From assembly GCA_022376515.1 (NCBI GenBank), contig WTXI01000624.1:1-10579 (forward strand): a stretch of DNA of 10,579 nucleotides, given 5' to 3'. The translations under genes and the position numbers were made by a program. Below the pieces are notes generated by a model, which saw nothing but the letters and a program-made list of their open reading frames with translations, did no database searches and was not told the DNA's origin. This stretch comes from Lactifluus volemus (lineage: Eukaryota > Basidiomycota > Agaricomycetes > Russulales > Russulaceae). Positions 1-8,600 of the stretch are shown piece by piece (within the stretch, counting starts at the first letter, position 1; each line of letters opens with the position of its first letter).

Positions 1-1
1 A

Positions 2-1087
2 CCCAATGGACTTTGTTCATCCATCACGGAATCAAAGCACATCAAAGCTATCAAAGAGCCTTGGCGACGATCTAATCGGTACAACGCACTTGACCAAATA
101 TTACTTACAAATCAGCGCCTTGATAAACTTGCTTCTTGCCGAGTTGACTTTACGAGCCGCGGTATGCTTGATAGAACTTGTTCATCGGACTTACATCGTG
201 AGCGACTACCAAAAGCTGTCTAGCAGCCAAATTTACCACTTGCAATCCAAAAGGTAGCAACACGACTCGGAGTCACGGTGACAACCACGACATGCGCAGC
301 GGCGACTTGAATGGGGGCACCAGCAAAGGAGATAAAGGCAACGATTACGATGGGGTTGTAGACGGACCAACTGTTCTTGCTCACACGAATTTGGCCAAAA
401 CGATTTGTAAGTACTTCGTCCTTCTTGTTACATGTTAAACCATGGATATGTCCAGGTCGTAAACGGCTCCTTAGTGCGCTTGCGGTTGAGCTTGGCCAAC
501 CAGATTTTGTTCAACTAATCCAGAGGTTTTTATGTGACCAACTGCCTGCTAATACTAATGATCTTATCCCGGAGGCTCGTGGCAACGTTTCAGTTTATAC
601 AAGTGCCATCTCGACCTTTCATGCGCCAAGTGACCTTAGTGGCATTGGTGGCATGCGATCGGAGTACATTCGAGCGACCTCAAGTTGGCGAAAAGGCCCG
701 CCTCGTTATGACTGCGTTTTCGTTAATACAGACCCAGCCCTCGAAGGATTGCGTGGTCTTGAAGTTGCCCGCGTTCGTCTTTTTTTCTCATTCAAATTTC
801 GTAACACGACGTATCCTTGCGCTCTGGTCCACTGGATGTCTCGAATTGGCGATGGACCCAACGAGGAGACTGGAATGTGGGTCGTTGAACCCGACTTCAA
901 CGCTGATGGGTCACGATTTGTTTCTGTCATTCATCTTGATGCGATACTTCGAGCGGCTCACTTGATTCCAGTGTATGGGGTAGACTTTATATCAAAGAAC
1001 TTTTCCTTTCATGATTCGTTAGATAGATTTTCCTCTTTTTATGTCAACAAATTCATCGACCATCATGCTTTTGAGATCGCTTTCTAG
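2..1087 (+). CDS. Plavaka-like (CACTA-type) transposase, C-terminal part, 5'-truncated by window edge
   Basis: This is the C-terminal third of a transposase of the Plavaka group (CMC/EnSpm superfamily), mobile elements frequent in Agaricomycetes. Proposed exons are 2-197, 254-406 and 456-1087, giving 326 residues and a TAG stop at 1085-1087. The first exon carries the family-like stretch SSITESKHIKAIKEPWRRSN followed by LLTNQRLDKLASCRVDF. The second ends VDGPTVLAHTNLAKTIC. The third contains TGMWVVEPDFNADG, then FYVNKFIDHHAFEIAF at the end. Intron 2 (407-455, 49 nt, GTAAGT...CCAG) is well supported: splicing joins the frames through a TGT codon. Intron 1 (198-253, 56 nt, GTGAGC...AAAAG) has a weak acceptor but removes an in-frame TAG (221-223) and restores frame exactly. 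If intron 1 is not real, this is a pseudogene with a stop and a frameshift. The catalytic core lies upstream, outside the window. Family assignment rests on remembered similarity, not a search. Confidence 0.75.
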
Positions 1088-1117
1088 GCATTTGTTACAC
1101 TGCTTAACCTTCTTAAG

Positions 1118-1224
1118 CCCTTAGAATTCATTTATTTACTTAGAAACATTCACTTGATTACCGTTCATTACCCTTAGAGTTCATTTAATTACTTAGACAA
1201 CATTCATTTGATTACCGTTCATTA
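1118..1224. repeat. Two-copy imperfect tandem repeat (53 and 54 nt)
   Basis: Copy 1 is 1118-1170 and copy 2 is 1171-1224. Both begin CCCTTAGA and end TTGATTACCGTTCATTA. They differ by three substitutions and one inserted C. The unit is AT-rich and starts about 30 nt after the transposase stop codon. Repeats of this kind are common in the subterminal regions of CACTA-like elements, so I infer it may belong to the 3' part of the transposon. A matching terminal inverted repeat cannot be tested because the 5' end lies outside the window. Confidence 0.85.
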
Positions 1225-1240
1225 GCGGTTGGTTTTCCTA

Positions 1241-1260
1241 CTTAGCATAGCTTAGCATAG
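1241..1260. repeat. Perfect 10-bp tandem duplication (CTTAGCATAG x2)
   Basis: The decamer CTTAGCATAG occurs twice head to tail at 1241-1250 and 1251-1260. It sits 16 nt after the 53/54-nt tandem repeat, and its CTTAG core also occurs within that repeat (ACTTAGA). It could be part of the same transposon-end repeat block. Confidence 0.8.
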
Positions 1261-1337
1261 AGCGAGTTGCTTAACGTCAGCAGGTCAAGATCATTCTAAT
1301 TAGTTCAATCTAGATGTAACCACGTCAATTATCAGTT

Positions 1338-1369
1338 AAGCGTGTCTAAACAGGGTCAAGCGTGTCTAA
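1338..1369. repeat. 12-bp direct repeat, 20-nt period
   Basis: AAGCGTGTCTAA occurs at 1338-1349 and again at 1358-1369. The spacer is short (8 nt). This may mark the outer edge of the transposon-associated repeats, since no comparable repeats were seen just beyond it. Role unknown. Confidence 0.7.
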
Positions 1370-3180
1370 GCAATTTCGAATTTTACTGATGCAGTGCGAG
1401 GACCGCAAATGCCGTAAGTGACGGGGGTACCTGAGTAACAGTACCTGAGGCAGGAGCGGAATCGGAGCCTGGCTAAAACATCCACGGAGTTGGTGGAGGG
1501 TCACCGCAGCACTCCACCAGGTACGAGCGGTTACCACTGAGGGAACTGTGGTGTTCAAGGGAAAAGGTGAGAGGCTCAGAACAAGTTCCGGGAACGCTGA
1601 AAACTTAGGTCCATGTGTCCTTCAAAAGAAGAGATTCTATGGTCGACCCTGTTGAACCGGCTCCACCCGTTCCACGCGTCGCAGTGAAGGAACGTCCAAA
1701 GTTCTCACTTCCACAGATGTTCGGGAATTCCTTCATTTCGAAGCTCAGCATGGCCCAAATTCGCCGTTGGTGCTAGCTTGCCTTTTGAGACACCCTGAAG
1801 AAAGTCCGGACCCCTCGTGAGAAGACGAAGAAATTAAACGCTAGAAGAACAGGTTGACATCGCAAAGATATCGGCGAGTGGAAATGTATTGCCAATTGAG
1901 ACAAACCGAGCAGGGATCTCAGGGCCGAGTCCTATCACTCTTGTACACAGATCCCCGTGGTCATGTCAGCTGGCAGGGACGTTGAGCTAGAACACTCTAA
2001 GACAGGATTCGACACCATGAAGTGACTTTTCTGGCAGCGCCTAGTACTTGGTACAGAGATATCACCGGGTACGTTATCAGTCACGGTGGCGTGCTACTAG
2101 AGAAGTCAGGGGACGAAGCCGGCGTCCTGCATCGTATGACCTGTCGAATTTCGTCTTCAGGCTAATACGTGGCGCGACGTTACAATAGATTAGTAAATGG
2201 TTATTGTGCGTTAGCCACAAGATGAGAAGTTGCAAATTTGCTACGTTGGCCACAATAAGAAGAGCGGTTTCGAGGGTCCTGGCTGTATAGAGGGGTTCGG
2301 TGTTCAATTGTATTCTTGCGAAAGAAGACATGGCTCATACTTGGTAATGTCAGCAAGAAAGTGATAAACACAGCAAAAATCGAGTACTATTCATCTAAGC
2401 CAATATTCCGTTGGTGATGATGTGGGGAAGTACTGATACCAGAAGATACATAACTCTCGATGACCTACGGCTGACCTGATAAGCGAACTCGGAGTACTTG
2501 ATCTTCAGGATTCTGTCGCACAACAGTGGACGAGGGGTTACTTCAACCGTCAACCACAATGAGTAGTAGGTTTGGCACACTAGTACAATCGTGTTGGCAT
2601 TGTAACAGCAAGGAACCATTTAAGGTTTTGATGCTAATCCCAACTTGCCTACGCAAAGAGATAATGATCCCTTAATGATACCTACTCACTATGCTTGGAA
2701 ACGAAATGAATGGCACATGAAGCTAGCATATCACTGAAAAACGCTCAGCCAAGGACGTGGGGGATTATTTACAGCACCAGTTCAAGTGCGTACGTCATCT
2801 GTGTCAGTCTCCTCGGACACAGCAATGTTGGAGGTCCACTACCGTTTACCACCCAGACCTTACCGTAAATTTAATGGGACATTTTTGTAGTCTTGTTTGA
2901 CAAAGTCAGGGTATATGACGCACACACTCAACTCGAGAAAGTGTCCGGCTAGATACCAATAACATAAATAGAGTTCACAGAAATACTGGCACTCGCAAAG
3001 GGGATGAATTAAAGGACCAGTCACCCATAGAATTCGAGAAATCTTCGACACTGGGAAGCGTTAGCTTCTCGAGAGGACGATCGATATGGGGACATGAGAA
3101 TCCACATACGTACAACAAACAGCGGGAACATAGGAGACGCATTAGAAGGGGGACAAGTTTAAGCAAACCGAGGCTGATAT
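1370..3180. other. Long region without a recognisable gene
   Basis: About 1.8 kb with only short open frames (the longest about 84 codons on the minus strand), none of which I recognise and none of which joins into a longer frame by splicing that I could find. One short ATG frame, 1639-1773 on the plus strand (44 codons, containing SLPQMFGNSFISKLSMAQ), is followed in the same frame by further open pieces broken by stops, so it could be a decayed coding remnant. That is weak evidence. Small hairpins are present: an 8-bp stem at 1491-1498 with 1512-1519 and a 7-bp stem at 2799-2805 with 2816-2822. The right end should hold the 3' untranslated region of the SNARE gene. The region probably consists of old, unrecognisable repeat DNA plus ordinary intergenic sequence. 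Confidence 0.5.
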
Positions 3181-3900
3181 CTAGCTATGATGGGATGCCC
3201 TCACGATGGCAAATATGATAATGGCGAGGATGACGAGGATGGAAATTCCAATGATAATACGCATCTGTAATGGAATCAATTTGAGTAAATCGTGCTGCGA
3301 ATCAGGCTTGATACCTTACCTTCATATCTTTCCACCTTTCGAAGTATTCCATGGTTAGAAAAGTGTGTTTAGTACAGGGAGTTCACATTCAACGCACCAC
3401 ATGTTCTGAAAACTTCGGTTAGCCTGCGTACTACGAAACAGAAAAGCTGAAACGCACCTTCCGGACCCGATTCGCGTTGCGGCGAAAGCCTTGAGCGGAC
3501 ACAGCAAGATTGTCTATGAAGAGAGTAGTGAATGAGTGTCTGCATCTAGTACGTCATCCCGGCAAAAAGGAAAACAGGGGTAGGGTGGGGCTCAGATGGG
3601 TAAACACTGCAGTGAAACGAACCTGTCTTGTCTTGCAGAGAGTCAAGTCGCTCCTGGCGCTCTACGACCTTTGTGATATTGTCTCGCATAATGTTAACAG
3701 TGTCGTCGATTTGAGCTTGAATGGCAGCGGTCTTTGGGTTCCCTCCAGTGCTTCCGCCTGGGGCAGAGGGATTGGCTGACGAGCCACCACGGGGAAGGTA
3801 TGGATCATAAGGTTCGGACCTGGGTAGGTAGGGTGTAAAAAGGTATAGTGATGTATGACATGAGGAAACGAGACGACTGCAGACGACGAAAGGCTTACAT
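3181..3900 (-). CDS. SNC1: Synaptobrevin-type R-SNARE (v-SNARE), SNC1/VAMP homologue, six coding exons
   Basis: A tail-anchored v-SNARE of secretory vesicles that pairs with plasma-membrane Q-SNAREs to drive exocytosis and endosome-to-Golgi recycling. Exons read from high to low coordinate: 3900-3899, 3819-3623, 3513-3458, 3405-3398, 3335-3320, 3264-3181. They give 120 residues, close to yeast Snc1 and Snc2. Residues 1-33 form a Gly/Ser/Pro-rich head ([15 protein letters not shown]). The SNARE motif covers about 34-93, with the zero-layer arginine at R55 ([16 protein letters not shown]). The juxtamembrane segment is NMWWKDMK (86-93). One membrane helix follows (about 96-114, [19 protein letters not shown]), then a short tail RASHHS. 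Introns are 79, 109, 52, 62 and 55 nt, all GT-AG. The first splits the start codon as AT|G, and exon 4 is only 8 nt. Each junction keeps frame and restores a conserved residue, so the model is strong although no single open frame shows it. Confidence 0.93.
3398..3405 (-). other. SNC1: 8-nt coding microexon of the SNARE gene
   Basis: AACATGTG is flanked by a CAG acceptor and a GTGCGT donor. It supplies Asn, Met and the first two bases of Trp in NMWWKDMK. Without it the two-tryptophan juxtamembrane motif, conserved in VAMP/Snc proteins as WW or WY, cannot be built and the frame is lost. The next intron (3397-3336) has a good branch-point-like TTCTAAC on the minus strand before its acceptor. Confidence 0.85.
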
Positions 3901-3917
3901 GGCGTTGTCGTACAGTT

Positions 3918-3999
3918 CTGGGTGAAAAAAATCGATTGAGAGGAGAGTATGCTTGTTAAGTGACGTTGAAAATCAAAATAAGAGTGACGCTATGCTCAC
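3918..3999 (-). other. Possible 5'-UTR intron of the SNARE gene
   Basis: On the minus strand a GTGAGC donor at 3999 is followed after 82 nt by a strong acceptor (poly-T tract then CACCCAG, ending at 3918). Use of this intron would leave a 19-nt exon, 3917-3899, that ends in the AT of the split start codon. An alternative donor is GTAAGC at 4030. This is inferred from splice signals alone. Confidence 0.45.
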
Positions 4000-4062
4000 C
4001 GTGTTTTGTGTTGGAGGGGGGTTCGCTTACAGGATGAGGAATAAGGGATGCTGACGATGCCC

Positions 4063-4128
4063 GTCGGGTTGCGCAGGCACTGCCGCACAACCGTGTGAAC
4101 ACAACCGGGCTTCGGCCGGCAACCCGAC
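4063..4128. repeat. 10-bp inverted repeat in GC-rich block
   Basis: GTCGGGTTGC at 4063-4072 is the exact reverse complement of GCAACCCGAC at 4119-4128. The 46-nt loop contains further GC-rich self-complementary sequence around CCGGGCTTCGGCCGG. It lies about 160-230 bp upstream of the SNARE start codon. It could fold in the SNARE leader RNA if transcription starts far enough upstream, or be a chance feature of a GC-rich patch. Confidence 0.7.
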
Positions 4129-4301
4129 CGGCACAGCCCGGTAGCCCTCCCACGCCCCACGGCTACATCGGCGGCAAATTGACACACTGTTCTGATTGCA
4201 TACGTTGTAACTGACATAGTAACACTCTCCGGAAAGGAAAACAGCGCAAGTGTAATCATGATACATGTGCCATACAACACAATCCAGGTAATAAACGGAG
4301 T

Positions 4302-4927
4302 TTAACGGCCTCCCCGTCCACCTTTTGCTTGCTGCTTGGAGATGTTCTTCAGGTTGGCTAGGGGAGCCGTGGGGCGTTGCGTCTGTCGCCATGTGAGAAT
4401 TATATCTTGACCAGGTGGGGATACAAACCTTGGGCTTTTTAGACTCTTTCGCCTTCTTCTCGGCCTTCGCCTTCGAGATCGCAGCCAGCCGTTGTTGCGT
4501 CCGGTCCTGCACGCTCTGTGTGCGTTTGGCTTTGATCGCCTCAAGGTCGGCGCCGACAATGCCACGCTGATGCTTTACAGTTCTACGTGACCGTTTCTTT
4601 GCCACCTCCTCCGTGATACCCTTCTTGTGCATGCGACGGTAAAGTTGTGTCCATGCGATCTTTCGCGGGTTTTTACGCTGCAGAAATAATGATTCATTCT
4701 TCGATGCGCCGAAGCGAAAAATCTGAAATAAAATAAGTTCCCAATATTTACATATATTATCAATGGGGGTAGAAATATGGGCACAAACCTTGCTGTCACC
4801 GCGGACAAACAAGCGGCCTTTGCTTGGATATATTTTGTAGCCAGTGAAGATGTCAATCTCGACTTTCTACACCCACAAAACGAATGGTCAGTAGGATATT
4901 TCCAGGCAGATATATGTAACGTACCAT
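4302..4927 (-). CDS. RPL24: 60S ribosomal protein eL24, four coding exons
   Basis: A structural protein of the large cytosolic ribosomal subunit that forms an intersubunit bridge. Exons from high to low: 4927-4925 (ATG only), 4866-4789, 4722-4429, 4382-4302. Together they give 151 residues, close to yeast Rpl24 (155). The N-terminal eL24 domain reads MKVEIDIFTGYKIYPSKGRL then FVRGDSKIFRFGASKNESLF. The conserved core RKNPRKIAWTQLYRRMHKKG and ITEEVAKKRSRRTVKHQRGI follows. A Lys/Ala-rich helix (AKAEKKAKESKKPK) and the terminal NISKQQAKGGRGGR, like the SKQQAKG of the yeast protein, complete it. Introns are 58, 66 and 46 nt, all GT-AG and frame-preserving. The first falls exactly after the start ATG (ATG|GTACGT...GTGTAG|AAA), and only this gives the family's MKVEI start. 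Unspliced reading through the introns gives a misleading 261-codon frame. Confidence 0.96.
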
Positions 4928-5100
4928 CTGAAGGGCGAAACCAATTCGAAAGTTTCCGTCAGTTATCAGTTCGCAAGCGATAGTCATCCAGGGGTGCCGC
5001 CAAGCATCCATCCCCACAGAACCCACAAAACGAGGTATCCAGAGCCAAAAGAAAACAAAAGGCGTCCTTTCTGCCTTCTGATAACAAGATAAAGACTCAC
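4928..5100 (-). other. Possible 5'-UTR intron of eL24
   Basis: A canonical donor (CTCAAG|GTGAGT, donor G at 5100) precedes branch-point-like sequence (CTGATAACTGAC on the minus strand) and a good acceptor CTTCAG that ends at 4928, immediately before the ATG. If both this intron (173 nt) and the post-ATG intron are removed, the start codon is a 3-nt exon by itself. Alternatively transcription starts downstream of 5100 and no leader intron exists. Confidence 0.4.
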
Positions 5101-5221
5101 CTTGAGCAATTAGAGTACAGTTGACGGCCTTGACTTTGGAGTGGTGGGCAATGGAGGTTTGAGGTCGGATATCTCCGGGTCGGCGTGTAAATGGCCGCGA
5201 TCCACTTTGCTCTTCTGTCAA

Positions 5222-5682
5222 AGGTTGTGAATTTTTTTTTACTCGGTTCCACCAATTTTTACAGCTTTTACTCTATAAAAGAGATATCGTTGTATATCCA
5301 CCGTTCACGCAACATTTTTACTATTATTTTTTTTGGTGGAAAGTGAGTTTGAATTTGGTGCAGGTGCACGCTGACGCATGCCACGTTGCCGTGTGAGAGG
5401 CCAAATGTTAAACATCCGCTGTCATGCTACCTTGAGATGAGAGGATATTCGGTTGAATCGAATGAACAGAGCTGATCGTCATGATGTCATTCAAAGGATG
5501 GGAACGAACTACCTTAACATAAGACTACGTACACGATGATTGCGTTCCCGGCTGGGAACACGCGATGAGCGCCCTTACCACGCACACACTCACATCCCTG
5601 TCCCGCTTCACGGGTTATCTGACATCCCTATAATTCAAGTTTCCTCTTATACACACTTCACGCTCATTTTTCTTATGCCATC
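5222..5682. promoter_or_regulatory. Divergent intergenic/promoter region between eL24 and the kinase
   Basis: Transcription is expected leftward into eL24 and rightward into the kinase. The left half has T-tracts on the plus strand (5232-5240 and about 5328-5335), a CCAAT at 5252-5256 and a TATAAAA at 5274-5280. The TATAAAA is in plus orientation and about 400 nt from the kinase ATG, so its role is uncertain. The right half, just before 5683, is pyrimidine-rich (for example CACGCTCATTTTTCTT), typical of fungal leaders. No gene is recognised inside it. An 86-codon frame at 5540-5800 overlaps the kinase start in another frame and looks like a shadow. Confidence 0.5.
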
Positions 5683-8600
5683 ATGTTCAAGCCTTCTCAC
5701 AAGCACACCGCTTCTACTGTCCAAAATCAAAAGGCTCACCTTGCTACCGCCTACAATGAACTCGGCAAGGAACTCTCCTCCACAAGGATTAAAGTCGTAG
5801 GAAACTACACCCTCGGTAAGGCTATAGGCGAAGGTAACTCTTCTCTCTTATCTTTTCTTCCGAACATCTTCTCATACTTCTTAGGGGCATACGGAAAAGT
5901 GCGATTGGGCACACATCGACTCACCTCCACCCGTGTTGCTATCAAGCAAATTCCCAAAGCACTCTCCGCTACTCTTACCCGAGAAATCCACCACCATCGC
6001 CAACTTCATCACCCGCACATTACGCAGTTGTATGAAGTAATTGCTACAGAAACTTCAATATGGCTGGTGACAGAATTATGTTCGGGAGGCGAACTTTTCG
6101 ACTACCTTACAGAGAAAGGCAGGATATCAGAAGAGGAGTCCCGCCGCATATTCGGCCAGATATGCTTGGCAGTAAACTATTTGCACGAGAAAGGCATAGT
6201 TCACCGCGACTTGAAGCTCGAGAACGTCTTGCTGGACGAACGCTGTCGGATCAAGCTCGGTGACTTTGGTTTCACACGCGAGTTTGATCGAGGAACGTAT
6301 CTGGAGACATTTTGCGGTACGACTGGCTATGCCGCCCCCGAAATGTTGGAGGGGAGGAGGTACCTTGGACCAGGTAGTCCATACATACATCCCCCGTCTG
6401 ACAACACTGACGCTTCATCAGAGGTCGATGTCTGGTCCCTCGGTGTCATACTCTACTGCCTTTTGACGGGGGGACTCCCCTTCGATCATGACGATGAATC
6501 GGTTATGAGGGCGATGGTTATCAAAGGAAATTTTGAGGATCCTGAGTGGCTCTCTGATGGTCTGTTTACTTGTCATTCTTCCGCACCCATTCTCTAAACT
6601 TCTCTCAGACATACGCGATTTGATTCACAAAATACTGCAGAAGGACCCCATCAAGCGAATTACAATCCCCCAAATCCTTGCCCATTCTTGGTTTACATCT
6701 CCGTCCTCGTCCGCAATTGGCAGGGCTACCCCGCAAGCTATGCAACCGTCGTCCCGCAACCCATCCAAGCGCAACCCTCTGCTACAACCTCGGAATCTTC
6801 CGCGACTTCCGAGTCTTCATTCCGCTCGGCATCATCAGAGCTTGACGCTTCTTCTGCGACAACGCCGGATGATATTTCTCATGAATCTGTCTCTGATGAG
6901 AATCCTCAAATCCATCGCCACCCAAGTCAGGCTACTATACGTAAGGCCGTCAAGAATGAAGGGAAGAAACATTCACATCCGGAGACGGTAATGGAAGAGG
7001 ACGTCCCACATTCAACCTATCCAGAATCCTCTACGCCTCGGTCTCCCAGGTCCAGAGAGCCCCCCGCACTCCCTGCGCGCACTCCTGTGCGAACCAAGAG
7101 ACGCTCTGTGTCTTCAAACCTCTCAGATCCATCATCCCCTGCGGTCGAACCCCCTCTGACGTCTTTTCCGCCCCAAGACTTTGCATCCCTTTTGAGCGCC
7201 CCGGCACCCATCATTTTTGGGACAAAATCCGAGCGTGAACTGCTTAATAGTCTAAGTTCCCTCGGCTTTGACACTGGCCAGATCGTGCATTCTGTATTAA
7301 GTGATGCTTGCGATGCAGCTAGCGCCATATGGTGGATGCTCATGCGGCGAGTCGAACGCAAAGCCGTGGAAGAGGGAAGCTCTCGCTCTATTCAAGGGCC
7401 TCAGGCTCGGGGGGTCGGTTCAGAAGCGCCAGAGAGTGTAGAGCGAATGGCCCCATCAGACAGCAGGACAACCGACCCTGAAACGACCTCAACAGTCTGC
7501 GCCGACACACCACCTTTGGTTTCCGCTCATTCAGCCCCAGAGCTTGCTTTCATCCCCCTACGCCCACGTCTGTGACTCGCTCGCGTGCCTCTGCGAAGAC
7601 ACCGCCTCGTGTATCTTCCCCTGTCCATCCTCTCTTATCGCCCACCTCTTCCACTACGGATTCACAAACCAAGTCTCACTCATCATCTCCAAGTGGAACG
7701 GCTAAGGAGAAAGACAAAGACAAGGAGGGCTCGAAGGGGAGACGAGAGGGTAAGATGCGGTCTGGTAGCGTCAGTATTATGCAAAGAGCCACTACAGCTC
7801 TTGAGGCTGCCGGGTTGGTCCGGAAAAAATCTGCGGAGGTCGTGAAGGATGATAAGTCAAAGGAGAGAGAGGGCGAGAAACGTGGTGGGGTGAGCGACGA
7901 ACCTCGGCACTCGCATGGCTCGGGGAAGCTTCTAAGATCGCCTCCATCACGGGAAACACATGTCCCTGGAACATCCACCCCTGATCAGGAAGTCTTTGCG
8001 AACCCCGCAGGCCCAGGTTCTCCTTGGGTTCTGGCGAGATTTAGCAATTCTTCTCCTCCGGAAATCTCACCAACGCCGTCGCCTGGAGATACGCTTACGT
8101 CCTTGCCTCAGATTTCTCCTAGAGAAGGTGGCCAGCATCGGAACCGTGCCAGTTTGCTCTCCGCATTCCGGACGTGGTTTAATGAAGATCGAAGGAACAA
8201 ACGCAAGTCCGCTGCCAAGGGAGCAGCAAATGTACCTTACAGCCACGGGGTAGACCCGCGCACACCGTCGTCTTCTGTCGCTGGCCCAGGACGCAATTCG
8301 GTTAAAGCGAAGCGAAGGACCAGCGGCAGCGGGGGGACGTTACGTAAAGGACATCGTGCAAAGGGTCCTTCCATATCCTCTCGCCGTTCTAGCAGTGTCA
8401 ACTCCCGGCGATCGTCTACCGCATCTATGGCGCAAGTCGCCATGGAATCACCGCAGTTCGCTTTTGATCATATGATCACTATGTCAAGACAACGAAGCGA
8501 TCCTTCTCGTCGTTCCTTTGGCAGCAGGACACCAAACTCGGAGCGTGGGGACTACAATTCGTCCCGCCCGTCTTCCGTGCATAGTTTTACCGTTGGAAAG

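Larger units (their letters stand above)
3901..4301. other. Intergenic region between eL24 (3' end) and the SNARE gene (5' end)
   Basis: Both flanking genes are on the minus strand, so this holds the eL24 3' untranslated region and terminator (right side) and the SNARE promoter and leader (left side). Its middle, about 4050-4165, is clearly more GC-rich than either side and carries an inverted repeat. Open frames here on the minus strand (65 and 94 codons) resemble no family I know and are probably chance products of the GC-rich block. Confidence 0.6.

Noticed and set aside
3510..3779. 89-codon plus-strand open frame
   Set aside because: It is antisense to exons 2 and 3 of the SNARE gene, whose spliced protein is clearly conserved.
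4050..4165. tRNA or other structured RNA gene in the GC-rich block
   Set aside because: No cloverleaf or recognisable A and B box pair could be drawn on either strand. The GTTC-like motif lacks the required context.
4027..4812. 261-codon open frame on the minus strand
   Set aside because: It is the eL24 coding exon 3 with read-through into flanking introns and intergenic DNA. The spliced model gives a complete, correctly sized eL24, so the N-terminal and C-terminal extensions are not real protein.
4853..5221. 122-codon open frame on the minus strand upstream of eL24
   Set aside because: It covers the eL24 leader, a likely leader intron and the start of coding exon 2 in the wrong frame. The eL24 N-terminus requires the ATG at 4927, and no protein family is recognisable in it.
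6691..6737. A 47-nt intron (GTTTAC...GCAAG) to explain the first kinase frame change
   Set aside because: It would remove the Trp-Phe of the AHSWF motif that closes the kinase domain, and both splice signals are poor.
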